Shown in pieces: positions 1 to 8,566 of a stretch of 40,125 nucleotides of DNA; the stretch's first letter is position 1; each line of letters opens with the position of its first letter. Origin of the DNA: DASYYE01 sp035946955 (GTDB taxonomy: Bacteria; Actinomycetota; Actinomycetes; Streptosporangiales; Streptosporangiaceae); the NCBI GenBank assembly GCA_035946955.1, contig DASYYE010000223.1, positions 1 to 40,125 of the forward strand, read 5' to 3'. A program made the position numbers and the translations under genes. Below the pieces are notes generated by a model. It was not told the origin of the DNA. It saw only the letters and a program-made list of their open reading frames with translations, and ran no database searches.

Positions 1-1151
1 GACGGCAGCCCGGTGGGCACCGTGAACGCGACGTGCTTGCCGGTCGAAATGACCTGCGCGCCGATCTGCACCGGCCATGGAGAGCCCGGGGCTGCCTGAG
101 GCCCGCGGCCCTGTGGGCGCGCGGATGCCACGGACGTGACCACGAGCGTTCCGCCGGTGGACACCTGCGACAGCACCGGCACGTTGGCGGCGCGCCAGCC
201 GGCCGGCAGCCGGCCGAGCCCGGACGCATGCGGGCCGGTCACCCAGACATGGCCGGACACCTGCGCCAGGTCCACCGACCCCGCCGGGGCGGTGCCGACC
301 AACTGGTCCCGCCCCGCGGCATACCGGCGCACCTGCACCTGCCCGCCGGCCATCACCTGGTAACCGAGCCCGCCGGCGCTGTCGGGCGCAAGCCGGAACG
401 CGGCACCACGGGTCCGGGTGAGCGTGCGCACGCGGCCACCGGCGCCGATCGTGACGAGGCCGGGGCCGTAGGCGGCGGCGATCTGGCCACGGTAGGGAAC
501 CGGCGACGTCACCTGGCCCCGCTCGGTGACCGCATAGACCGTCTTCCCGGTGCGTGCATCGATCAGCACCAGCCGGGTGGCATCCAGGCTGCCTGGCCGG
601 GCCTCGCCCCACCCGCCCTGAGACAGTACGGTCTGCTCACCGGTACCACAGCCAGGGCTGAAGTACGCGATCGAGAACCCGCCCGCCACCGGGGTCACCG
701 TGCCGCTGCCCAGGTCCACGACGGCGGCGAGCGCGGCGGTGCCCTGGGCCGCGCCCATGTTGGTGATCTGCCGGGGCGCATACACCACCACGGCCCTGGT
801 CCCGGACGCGGTCACGCACGCCTGCCCGACCCACTCGGTGGTGTCCACCCCCGGCACGCCGAGCGTCGCCACGGTGCGCCACGCATAGCCGGCCGCCTCG
901 TCAGCTACCAGCACATGCAGGCCAGCCGCGTCCGCGGCGACCGTCACCTCCCGGTCACGAGACGACCGCCAGCCACGGGGCAGCACGGCGGCGGGGCTGG
1001 CCAGCCGCGACGGGGACGGCGGGGCCGCCGCCGGCCGCACACGCGGGCCAGGCGTACCCGCCGCAGCCGCCGAAAGCGCCTGCGCCAGCATCGCCATGAC
1101 GAGCCCGAACGGAACACATGCGGCCAGCCAGCGCGCTGCCCGCCTGTTCAC
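1..1151 (-). CDS. Secreted protein of unknown function, N-terminal part (runs off the left edge)
   Basis: Reading the minus strand from a GTG at 1151 gives 383 codons with no stop, so the gene continues beyond base 1. A GGGAG ribosome site lies about 8 bases before the GTG. The first 30 residues form a signal peptide (RRAAR, then a hydrophobic run ending in ALSAAAAG). A Pro/Ala-rich linker follows to about residue 55. After that come short strand-rich segments such as LVLIDARTGKTVYAVTE and VVDLGSGTVTPVAGG, which look like blades of a beta-propeller (PQQ/WD-like). I recognise no catalytic motif. The product is probably exported and may be surface-bound. The next gene is divergent. The plus-strand reading of the same bases is Arg/His-rich and looks like a shadow. 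The start and export are fairly sure; the fold is inference. Confidence 0.75.
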   Translation of the reverse strand, partial: MNRRAARWLAACVPFGLVMAMLAQALSAAAAGTPGPRVRPAAAPPSPSRLASPAAVLPRGWRSSRDREVTVAADAAGLHVLVADEAAGYAWRTVATLGVPGVDTTEWVGQACVTASGTRAVVVYAPRQITNMGAAQGTAALAAVVDLGSGTVTPVAGGFSIAYFSPGCGTGEQTVLSQGGWGEARPGSLDATRLVLIDARTGKTVYAVTERGQVTSPVPYRGQIAAAYGPGLVTIGAGGRVRTLTRTRGAAFRLAPDSAGGLGYQVMAGGQVQVRRYAAGRDQLVGTAPAGSVDLAQVSGHVWVTGPHASGLGRLPAGWRAANVPVLSQVSTGGTLVVTSVASARPQGRGPQAAPGSPWPVQIGAQVISTGKHVAFTVPTGLP

Positions 1152-1615
1152 CTGAGGCTCCCGGCGAGGACCGAGTACACGGCCGGTGCCGATACGGGCG
1201 AGAGGAGCGCCTGGCCCGGCCCTCGCCCGGTCCGCCCCGGGCACCAGGCGGGCACTGGGCTGTGCCCTGTCCGCCTGATGGCCCCCGCCTGCGTGGGCAG
1301 CAAAGCATGGTCCTCGCTCGTCCCAGACGTTCGCATCCGTTCCCCTGTACTCCTTGCGTGGCGGCCGCACTTATGCCGCCTGCCCTGTCCTTCCGCCTCG
1401 CCGTGGGCGAGCGGAGGAGCCCATCATCATGTGGCCCAGGACCGGCAACCTCCGATTCCGGACGCCTCCGGACATGCTCACTGCGCAATGCCAGGTCAAA
1501 GCGATGTCACAGGCCTGCGCACCCGGAGAGCACCGGACAGCCGCGTGGCTGCCGCAGCAGGAGGGCACAAACTGATAACCTTCGGACATCGCCAGATACG
1601 GGGAGCTGACGGGCG
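1152..1615. other. Divergent intergenic region with one stem-loop
   Basis: This 464-base gap separates two divergent genes, so it should hold both promoters; I could not place -35/-10 boxes with confidence. A stem-loop sits at 1392-1415: CTCGCC pairs with GGCGAG around a GTG loop, extended by TCCG/CGGA past a one-base bulge. A short minus-strand frame at 1336-1148 ends with a GTGA overlap onto the gene at 1151, but its composition is not convincingly protein-like. I see no RNA gene. Confidence 0.4.
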
Positions 1616-4255
1616 ATGGACTCCGCGCCGGAGATGCTGCGGCAGTTTTGTGCCGATCTTCGCCAACTGTGGGTCGAGGCGGGCGGCCCAGGTCTGCGGG
1701 CGCTCAGCGCGCGGGCTGGGCTGGGAAAGAGCCAGGTCGGCGCAATCCTGAGCGGCCAGATCCGGTACCCGCCGGACTGGTCCGTCGTTCGTGAGCTGGT
1801 CACCAGCTTCGGGCGCTATGCGGGCAAACTGGACCGGACGGGCCAGTTGACCGTGTCCACCGCTGTGGAGGGATTCTGGCGGCCCCGGTACGCGCTGCTG
1901 GAGCACGAGTTTGGGCGCGGGACGCCGCCCCGGACCGCCGGTGCACAAGCAAACCGCGCCGCGCCCGCCCGGCCGCCCAGGTGGGTCATTCCACACCAGC
2001 TCCCGGCTACGGTGCGCCAGTTCACCGGCAGGGAGCCCGAGCTCGCCACGTTAACGGCGCTGACCGAGGAGGACGGCGGGGCGGGCGGCACGGTCGTTAT
2101 CTCCGCACTGTCAGGTACCGCTGGGGTCGGCAAGACCGCCCTGGCGGTGCACTGGGCGCACCGGGTCGCAGAGCGCTTCCCGGATGGGCAGCTCTATGTC
2201 AACCTGCGGGGCTTTGATCCCGAACAGCCCATGACAGCCGACGACGCCTTGGCCGGGTTTCTGCTGGCGCTGGGAGTTGACGCCCGGGCCATCCCCGCCG
2301 AGACCGACCATCGTGCCGCTCGCTACCGGAGCCTCCTCGCAGGCCGGCGAGTCCTGGTGGTCTTGGACAACGCCGGTGACACCGAACAGGTGCGGCCGCT
2401 CCTGCCCGGTACCCCCGGTTGCCTCGTGGTGGTGACGAGCCGCGACTCGCTGGCCGGACTGGTGGCCCGAGACGGCGCCAGCCGCATCGACTTGGACCTG
2501 CTGCCGCTGGCAGAGGCGGTCGGGCTGCTCCGGGCGCTGATCGGCGGCCGGGTGGACGCCGACCACGCGGCCGCCGCGGCCCTGGCCGCACACTGCGCCC
2601 GGTTGCCGCTGGCGCTGCGGGTCGCTGCTGAACTCGCTGTGGCACATCCCACGGTCCCGCTGCGCGAACTGACCGACGAACTCGCCGACCACCAGCGCCG
2701 GCTCGACCTGCTCGACGCCGGCGGAGACACTCGCACCGCCGTGCGGGCGGTGTTCTCCTGGTCCTACCAGAAACTCGACCCAGCCACCGCCCGGGCTTTC
2801 CGGCTGCTCGGCCTGCACCCCGGCACCGACTTCGATCCCTACGCCATCGCCGCGCTCGCGGGCACGACCCTCGAGTCAGCCAACCGGGTGCTCGGCACAC
2901 TGTCCCGCGCCCACCTGACCCAGCCCGTCGGCCCAGGCCGGCACGGCATGCACGACCTGCTCCGCGACTATGCACGCCACCTGACGGCCGGCCACGACAG
3001 CGACGAAGAACGGCAGACCGCGCGCACACGGTTGTTCGACCATTACATGGATACCGCCGCAGCCGCCATGGACACCCTGTTCCCGGCCGAACGTCACCAC
3101 CTGCCCGGCGCAGCCGTCCCGGCCGCCTCGTTGACCGCTCCGGTGACCCACCCTGATGCAGCCCTGCTCTGGCTGGACTCTGAGCTGGCCAATCTCGTCG
3201 CGGTCGCCGCACACGCGGCCGCACATGGCTGGCCCAGCCACACCACACGCCTGGCCGGCATCCTGTTCAGCTACCTCGATCTCCGCTGTTCCTTCAGGGA
3301 AGCCACCGCCATCTTCACGTGCGCCCGCGACGCGGCTCGCCTCACCGGGGACCGCGCCGCGGAACAGACCGCGGTGGCCAGGCTCGGCTATACGGACTGG
3401 TGGCAGAGCCGCCACGAGCAGGCGGCTGAGCACTTCCAGCAGTCGCTGGCCCTGTGCCACGAGACCGGCGACCGTGCCAGTGAAGCCCGCACCCTGAACT
3501 ACCTTGGCCTGCTCTACCTGACCCAGTGCCGCTACCGGCAGGCCGCTGAGCACTTCCGGCAGTCGCTGGCCCGGTGCCGGGAGACGGGCAACCGGACCGG
3601 TGAATCCTTCACGCTCAGCAACCTCGGCATCGCCGACACGCGGCTGGGCCGTTATGAGCAAGCTAATGACCATCAGCAGCAGTCGCTGGCGCTGTCCCGC
3701 GAGATCGGCTTCCGCCACGGTGAAGCCAATGCGCTCACCGGGCTTGGTTTCGTCGAGTGGCGGCAGGGCCGGTACCAGCAGGCCGCCGGCCACCAACAGC
3801 AGGCCCTCGCCATCTTCCGCGAGACCGGCGACCGCGACGGTGAAGCGACGGCCACTAGCTGGCTTGGTTCCGTCGAGCTGGCGCAGGGCCGCTACCAGCA
3901 GGCATTTGACCTCCACCGGCAGGCCCTCGCCATCTTCCGCGAGATCAGCGACCGCAACGGTGAAACAATGGCCCTGAACGCCCTCGGCGAGGCACTGCTC
4001 GCGACCGGCCAGCCCGGCTCTGCCCGCACCCAATACAACTCCGCCCTCACCCTCGCCGAGGAGCTCGGCAAGAAGTACGAGCAGGCCCGGGCACTTGACG
4101 GCCTAGCCCGCGCCTGCCAAGCGGAAGGCGACCACAACCAGGCCATCCGCCACTGGCAGAAAGCCCTCAGCCTGTACTCGGCCCTCGGGGTTCCTGAGGC
4201 CGACGAGGTCCACACCCATCTTGTGGCGGCGCAGACCACGGCCGACAGCCGCTGA
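1616..4255 (+). CDS. STAND-type regulator: HTH, NB-ARC ATPase and TPR repeats
   Basis: This 879-residue protein is built like actinobacterial signal-transduction ATPases. Residues about 8-65 resemble an XRE-type helix-turn-helix (LRALSARAGLGKSQVGAIL). The NB-ARC domain covers about 130-470, with FTGREPEL at its entry, the Walker A motif GTAGVGKTAL near residue 167, the Walker B motif VLVVLDNA near 246, the sensor segment VVVTSRDSLAGL near 271 and a GLPL-like ARLPLALRV near 328. From about 580 to 870 there are tetratricopeptide repeats. There is no SARP-type winged helix. Such proteins usually act as ATP-dependent switches in transcription control or, in some cases, phage defence; the ligand is unknown. 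A GGGGAG site lies about 10 bases before the ATG. It stands alone, with sucC 376 bases downstream. The class is clear and the role is not. Confidence 0.9.
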   Translation: MDSAPEMLRQFCADLRQLWVEAGGPGLRALSARAGLGKSQVGAILSGQIRYPPDWSVVRELVTSFGRYAGKLDRTGQLTVSTAVEGFWRPRYALLEHEFGRGTPPRTAGAQANRAAPARPPRWVIPHQLPATVRQFTGREPELATLTALTEEDGGAGGTVVISALSGTAGVGKTALAVHWAHRVAERFPDGQLYVNLRGFDPEQPMTADDALAGFLLALGVDARAIPAETDHRAARYRSLLAGRRVLVVLDNAGDTEQVRPLLPGTPGCLVVVTSRDSLAGLVARDGASRIDLDLLPLAEAVGLLRALIGGRVDADHAAAAALAAHCARLPLALRVAAELAVAHPTVPLRELTDELADHQRRLDLLDAGGDTRTAVRAVFSWSYQKLDPATARAFRLLGLHPGTDFDPYAIAALAGTTLESANRVLGTLSRAHLTQPVGPGRHGMHDLLRDYARHLTAGHDSDEERQTARTRLFDHYMDTAAAAMDTLFPAERHHLPGAAVPAASLTAPVTHPDAALLWLDSELANLVAVAAHAAAHGWPSHTTRLAGILFSYLDLRCSFREATAIFTCARDAARLTGDRAAEQTAVARLGYTDWWQSRHEQAAEHFQQSLALCHETGDRASEARTLNYLGLLYLTQCRYRQAAEHFRQSLARCRETGNRTGESFTLSNLGIADTRLGRYEQANDHQQQSLALSREIGFRHGEANALTGLGFVEWRQGRYQQAAGHQQQALAIFRETGDRDGEATATSWLGSVELAQGRYQQAFDLHRQALAIFREISDRNGETMALNALGEALLATGQPGSARTQYNSALTLAEELGKKYEQARALDGLARACQAEGDHNQAIRHWQKALSLYSALGVPEADEVHTHLVAAQTTADSR
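3421..4020 (+). repeat. Five in-register 120-base TPR-coding repeats
   Basis: Units start at 3421, 3541, 3661, 3781 and 3901, each exactly 120 bases (40 residues). Each carries a version of QQSLAL/QQALAI followed by RETGDR and a GxVE/GxxY helix. Adjacent units share long runs at the DNA level, for example the QALAIFRE segment in units four and five. This points to recent tandem duplication or gene conversion within the TPR domain. Confidence 0.85.
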
Positions 4256-4405
4256 ACTCGATCAGCTCCTGGCGCCCGAGGCCGGCCGCCTGACCCTGGT
4301 CATCAGCCGTAACCAGCTCACCGGCCCTGGTCGCCGCCGACGGCGGGTACCTCATAGTCCTGGACCTGTTCATTTCTGTCGAGGCCCGCGGCTTCCCCGG
4401 CCGCC
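4251..4405 (+). pseudogene. Frameshifted relic of a second NB-ARC gene
   Basis: One frame reads DQLLAPEAGRLTLVISRNQLTG up to about 4326. The next frame, from 4327, continues as LVAADGGYLIVLDLFISVEA. Joined, these match the LLPGxxGxLVVVTSRxxLxGLVAxDGAxxLxLDLL stretch of NB-ARC domains; the intact gene just upstream has VVVTSRDSLAGLVARDGA. The break fits one extra C in the CCC at 4325-4327. Nothing else of the domain is left on either side, and the 5' end overlaps the stop of the upstream gene. The rest of the gap before sucC, 4406-4631, shows no gene. It must hold the sucC promoter, which I could not locate. Confidence 0.6.
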
Positions 4406-4631
4406 GCCGACGCCGCGCCTGCTTGAGTTCAACACCGCTACCTGGGTTCAACTGGCAGATAGGCGCACCGTCAAACGGTTCCTGATCGCCTATGACCACC
4501 GACCAGCCCCTAACCGATCAACGATCTAGGGCTGCTAGGGACACTCGTGCGGCCGGCCTGGCCGCAAGCGGGCGCGCGGCCCGGATAGGCTGCCTGCGAA
4601 ACCAGCCAACCCCAGGAACGGAACCCCCCCA

Positions 4632-5837
4632 GTGGACCTGTTCGAGTACCAGGCGAAGGAGCTGTTCGCGGAGTATGGCGTCCCCGTGCCCCAGGGCAGC
4701 CTCGCCCACTCACCCGAGGAAGCCCGCACGATCGCCGAGGGTTTCGCCGCAGCCGGGACACCGCGTGTGGTCGTCAAGGCTCAGGTGAAGACCGGTGGAC
4801 GTGGCAAGGCCGGCGGCGTCAAACTGGCCGCCAGCCCAGCCGAAGCCCACGACCGGGCCGCCGAGATCCTCGGCATGGACATCAAGGGGCACCGGGTCGG
4901 CGCTGTGCTCGTCGAGGAAGCCAGCGACATCGCCCAGGAGTTCTACCTGTCCTTCCTGGTAGACCGGGCCGCGCGCACGTTCACCTCCATCTGCTCCGTC
5001 CAGGGCGGCATGGAGATCGAGGAGGTCGCGCACACCAGCCCCGGCGCCGTCGCCCAGGTCGCGGTGGACCCCCTGCACGGTGTTGACGCACAGGTCGCCC
5101 ACCAGATCGTCACCGCGGGCAGCCTGCCGCCGGCAGCGGTGGGCGGCGCGGCGAGCCTGGCCGAGCGGCTGTGGGCGGTGTTCACAGACGAGGACGCCAC
5201 GCTCGTAGAGGTCAACCCCCTCATCCTCACCACCGACGGCCGCGTGATGGCGCTGGACGGCAAGGTCACCCTGGACGACAACGCGGCCTTCCGCCAGGAC
5301 CACGGCCGGTTCGCCGACCCCAGTTCCGGCGACCCGATAGAAGCCCGGGCCCGCGCCAAGCACCTCAACTACGTCAAGCTCGAGGGTGAGGTCGGCATCA
5401 TCGGCAATGGCGCTGGCCTGGTCATGTCCACCCTCGACGTGGTGGCACTGGCCGGGGACGAGTTCGGCGGGGTCCGGCCCGCCAACTTCCTCGACATCGG
5501 GGGCGGCGCGTCGGCCGAGGTCATGGCGGACGGCCTGGAGATCGTCCTGTCTGACGCCGACGTCCGCAGCGTGCTGGTCAACGTCTTCGGGGGGATCACC
5601 TCATGTGACGCCGTGGCCAACGGGATCGTGGCCGCGCTGGGCATGCTCAGTGCCCGTGGCGAGCAGGTCACCCACCCGATCGTGGTGCGGCTGGACGGCA
5701 ACAACGCCGCATTGGGCCGGCAGATCCTCGCGGACGCTGGCCTGACCGTGGTCGAGCAGGTAGACACGATGGACGGCGCGGCCCGGCGGGCAGCGGAACT
5801 GGCCGCGGCCAGGCGCTCCGTCACGACAGGAGCTTAA
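4632..5837 (+). CDS. sucC: Succinyl-CoA synthetase (ADP-forming) beta subunit
   Basis: With SucD this enzyme converts succinyl-CoA, ADP or GDP and phosphate to succinate, CoA and a nucleoside triphosphate in the TCA cycle. The 401 residues open with MDLFEYQAKELFAEYGVPVP, the family N-terminus. The ATP-grasp domain shows VVVKAQVKTGGRGKAGGVKL near residue 45 and LVEVNPLI near 193. The ligase domain shows GNGAGLVMSTLDVVALAG near 258, ANFLDIGGGA and VNVFGGITSCD. The length is close to the usual 385-400. The start is a GTG behind AGGAACGGA. The stop is followed after one base by the sucD ATG, so the two are coupled. Confidence 0.98.
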   Translation: MDLFEYQAKELFAEYGVPVPQGSLAHSPEEARTIAEGFAAAGTPRVVVKAQVKTGGRGKAGGVKLAASPAEAHDRAAEILGMDIKGHRVGAVLVEEASDIAQEFYLSFLVDRAARTFTSICSVQGGMEIEEVAHTSPGAVAQVAVDPLHGVDAQVAHQIVTAGSLPPAAVGGAASLAERLWAVFTDEDATLVEVNPLILTTDGRVMALDGKVTLDDNAAFRQDHGRFADPSSGDPIEARARAKHLNYVKLEGEVGIIGNGAGLVMSTLDVVALAGDEFGGVRPANFLDIGGGASAEVMADGLEIVLSDADVRSVLVNVFGGITSCDAVANGIVAALGMLSARGEQVTHPIVVRLDGNNAALGRQILADAGLTVVEQVDTMDGAARRAAELAAARRSVTTGA

Positions 5838-5838
5838 A

Positions 5839-6729
5839 ATGGCGATCTTCCTGACCGAGCAGAGCCGGGTCATGGTGCAGGGCATCACCGGCTCGGAAGG
5901 CAGCAAGCACGGCCGCCGGATGATCGCCGCGGGCACCAAGGTCGTGGGCGGCACCAACCCCCGTAAGGCGGGCCAGACCATCGACCTGGGCGGTGCCGAG
6001 CCCGTGCCGGTGTTCGCGACCGTGGCCGAGACTATGGCGGCGACCGGCGCGGACGTGTCCGTGGTCTTCGTCCCGCCCGCAGGCGCCAAAGGCGCGGTCA
6101 TCGAGGCGGTCGATGCGGCGATCCCGCTCGTGGTGGTGATCACCGAGGGCATCCCCGTGCACGACTCGACCGAGTTCTGGGCCTATGCCGTGGCCAAGGG
6201 CAACGTGACCCGCATCATCGGCCCCAACTGCCCGGGTGTCGCCTCCCCCGGCCTGTCCAACGCGGGCATCATCCCGGCCGACATCACCTCACGCGGCCGG
6301 ATCGGCCTGGTCTCCAAGTCGGGCACGCTGACCTACCAGATGATGTACGAACTGCGTGACATCGGGTTCTCCACCGCGGTCGGCATCGGCGGCGACCCGG
6401 TCATCGGCACCACGCACATCGACTGCCTGCAGGCCTTCCAGGACGACCCGGAGACCAACGCGATCGTGATGATCGGCGAGATCGGCGGGGACGCGGAGGA
6501 ACGCGCCGCCGCCTACATCGAGCGCAATGTCACCAAGCCGGTCGTGGCCTACGTGGCGGGCTTCACCGCCCCGGAGGGCAAGACCATGGGTCATGCCGGG
6601 GCGATCGTGTCTGGCTCCTCCGGGACCGCCCAGGCCAAGAAGGAGGCCCTGGAGAAGGTCGGGGTCAGGGTGGGCCGCACTCCCAGCGGGACCGCCCGTC
6701 TCGTCCGCGAGGTCATGTCGGCCTCCTAG
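5839..6729 (+). CDS. sucD: Succinyl-CoA synthetase alpha subunit
   Basis: This is the CoA-binding and phosphohistidine subunit. The 296 residues show VMVQGITGSEGSKHGRRM and GTKVVGGTNPRKAG in the Rossmann CoA-binding domain, then IIGPNCPGVASPG, and TMGHAGAIVSGSSGTAQAKK with the phosphorylated histidine. An AGGAG site inside the end of sucC drives the start, one base after the sucC stop. A strong hairpin 12 bases downstream ends or attenuates the pair. Confidence 0.98.
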   Translation: MAIFLTEQSRVMVQGITGSEGSKHGRRMIAAGTKVVGGTNPRKAGQTIDLGGAEPVPVFATVAETMAATGADVSVVFVPPAGAKGAVIEAVDAAIPLVVVITEGIPVHDSTEFWAYAVAKGNVTRIIGPNCPGVASPGLSNAGIIPADITSRGRIGLVSKSGTLTYQMMYELRDIGFSTAVGIGGDPVIGTTHIDCLQAFQDDPETNAIVMIGEIGGDAEERAAAYIERNVTKPVVAYVAGFTAPEGKTMGHAGAIVSGSSGTAQAKKEALEKVGVRVGRTPSGTARLVREVMSAS

Positions 6730-6741
6730 GTCGTGGTCAGA

Positions 6742-6780
6742 CCTGGAAGCGGGAAAACGATTGCAAAGCCCGTTTCCAGG
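6742..6780 (+). terminator. Strong 12-bp hairpin after sucD
   Basis: CCTGGAAGCGGG (6742-6753) pairs with CCCGTTTCCAGG (6769-6780) along 12 bases with one G-T wobble, around a 15-base loop rich in A. No U-run follows, which is common for actinobacterial terminators. It lies between the sucD stop and the next start, so it probably ends the sucCD transcript or limits read-through. Confidence 0.75.
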
Positions 6781-6865
6781 GCGGTACCGTGTCGCCACCG
6801 TGGTTAGCATGCGCGGGGCTCGCGGCGAACCCGCTGGGGTGGGTGGGCAGACGTTTCGACCTGTG

Positions 6866-8566
6866 ATGACGGTGAGCCGCGCCACGGTGCTGCGGCTCCT
6901 TACGCATGTGGGCGTGTGGGCGCCGTTCCTGGCTGTCGTGGTCTCCTCGCTGTTCGCTGAGTTCCACGTAGTGGGGGACGGCAGCGTGATCGCCCTGCGG
7001 TCCTGGCAGGAACTGACGCGCAATGGCCCGCTCCTCGGGCAGCCCACCCTGCTGGGGCACCACTTGTACGACCCAGGCCCACTGGAGTACTGGCTGCTGG
7101 TGCTGCCTGTCCACCTCGACCCGGTGCGAGGGGTGCTCTTCGGTGCCGCGCTGTGGTGCATGGTGGCGGCGTCAGTGACGGTCGAGGCAGCACGCTCGGT
7201 ACTGAGCAGGGCCGGTGGCCTGATCGCCGTGGCCGGGATCCTGCTGCTCCTGCTGTGGGAGCCTGGAGTGGCGGTCGAACCGTACTGGAACCCCTACTTC
7301 GGCATGATGTTCTTCTTCGCCGCCATCGCGTCGGCCTGGGCAGTGGCATCGGGGCACCGCTGGTGGTGGCCGGCGCTGGTCATTACGGCTTCCGTGGCGG
7401 CCCAGGCGCACCTCATGTTCGTCCTCGGCGCCGCCGCGCTGGCCCTGGCGGCACTGGCCGTCGGCATGATTGACGCATTCCGGGCTAAGTCCGGCTACCG
7501 GTGGGCCGTGGCAGGGCTGCTGGCGGGGCTCGCATGCTGGTCAGCGCCGCTGGTCCAGCAGTTCACGCAGAGCCCTGGGAACCTGTCCGCGCTCCTCGCC
7601 CGGCACAGCCAGGAAGGCTACAGTGGCCTCGCGTTCGCGCTGAAGGCTCTCATGGCCGCCGTGCAACAGCCGGTCCTGTGGTGGCGGCCCGACTTCTCCT
7701 CGAGCGTCACGCTGCTGCACATGATCCAGAGCCAGTCGGTGGCCGCGGGCGTGGCGCTCCTGGTCCTGACGGTGGCGGAAGTCTTCCTGGCAGCGTTCGG
7801 GCTCCGGTGCAGGTCCCTGACGGCGCTGGCAGGCATCAGCCTGCTCGCGGATGCCGCCGGGCTGGTGACGCTCTCCCGCATTCCCGTGGATGCCGTCGAC
7901 ACCAGGCTGAGCTACCTGTTCATCGTCATGATCCCCGTGGGCATGCTGGCATTGCTCACCTTCGTCGCAACCTTGGTGCTCATGTTCGGGGCGGTCCCGT
8001 GGCTGCGCACCCGGAGCGCCACTGACCCGCCTGCGGAGGGCGGCGCGGCGGAGGGCGGCGCGGCGGAGGGCGGCGTGCGGCGCTGGGCGGCACCGCTCGG
8101 CAGCGCGGCGGTCGTGGGACTGGCGGTGGCGGTGCTGGTGCCGGACGTGACCGGGCAGCGGCCAGCCATGTTCGCTAACGACGTCGTGCTGGGAGACACC
8201 GCGGGGACGTCCGCGGCAATGATCGAGCGGGCCCTGCCCAAGGGGGAGATCGGCCTGACGCTGCGTGTTATCAAACCGCTCGCGTACCGGCTGACCAATG
8301 GCATCGTGTGGGCGCTCACCGCCGACGGCTACCGGCCCGTGCTGGTCCCTGACACCGTCAGTGACGACCACCTGACAATGGCGATAGTGATGCTGGGCAC
8401 CCAGGACATCTCGCTGTGGGTCACCAGGCCGGGAGAGCGGACCCAGTTCATCGCCGATGCTCGTGCCTACCCCCCCGTGCACCGCTTAGCTGCCGGCCAT
8501 GCTGGTGCCGTGGGCGGCGCGCCTGGTTGGCGGCACTGCGCCCGGTTGTCAGGATTGGGGGTGTGA
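6866..8566 (+). CDS. Polytopic membrane protein, GT-C glycosyltransferase-like
   Basis: About 566 residues with 9-11 hydrophobic segments, for example VGVWAPFLAVVVSSLFAEF, GGLIAVAGILLLLLWEPGV and LFIVMIPVGMLALLTFVATL. The first large loop holds GDGSVIALRSWQELTRNGP and HHLYDPGPLEYWLLV. A DPGPL/HPGPL element after the first membrane helix is seen in actinobacterial GT-C-type membrane glycosyltransferases, which use polyprenyl-linked sugars outside the membrane. No sugar can be named. Between two late helices lies a short AEGG repeat (8034-8069). The reading frame is open back into sucD. I chose the ATG at 6866; ATG 6809 and GTG 6863 are alternatives, and none has a strong ribosome site. The end overlaps the next gene by GTGA. 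Confidence 0.7.
   Translation: MTVSRATVLRLLTHVGVWAPFLAVVVSSLFAEFHVVGDGSVIALRSWQELTRNGPLLGQPTLLGHHLYDPGPLEYWLLVLPVHLDPVRGVLFGAALWCMVAASVTVEAARSVLSRAGGLIAVAGILLLLLWEPGVAVEPYWNPYFGMMFFFAAIASAWAVASGHRWWWPALVITASVAAQAHLMFVLGAAALALAALAVGMIDAFRAKSGYRWAVAGLLAGLACWSAPLVQQFTQSPGNLSALLARHSQEGYSGLAFALKALMAAVQQPVLWWRPDFSSSVTLLHMIQSQSVAAGVALLVLTVAEVFLAAFGLRCRSLTALAGISLLADAAGLVTLSRIPVDAVDTRLSYLFIVMIPVGMLALLTFVATLVLMFGAVPWLRTRSATDPPAEGGAAEGGAAEGGVRRWAAPLGSAAVVGLAVAVLVPDVTGQRPAMFANDVVLGDTAGTSAAMIERALPKGEIGLTLRVIKPLAYRLTNGIVWALTADGYRPVLVPDTVSDDHLTMAIVMLGTQDISLWVTRPGERTQFIADARAYPPVHRLAAGHAGAVGGAPGWRHCARLSGLGV

Noticed and set aside
1148..1336. Short minus-strand ORF ending in a GTGA overlap with the gene at 1151
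   Set aside because: The overlap is attractive, but there is no ribosome site, no recognisable sequence, and a composition like the surrounding non-coding DNA.
33..1751. Long plus-strand ORF of 572 residues
   Set aside because: It is Arg/His/Pro-rich with no domain and lies opposite a clean secreted-protein frame with signal peptide and ribosome site. It is a high-GC shadow.
6527..6865. Extended N-terminus of the GT-C-like protein inside sucD
   Set aside because: The frame is open by chance through sucD and the terminator hairpin. Membrane-protein sequence begins only after 6866.
8034..8069. AEGG tandem repeat as a possible minisatellite element
   Set aside because: It is a three-unit 15-base in-frame repeat in a loop between helices, ordinary low-complexity coding slippage.
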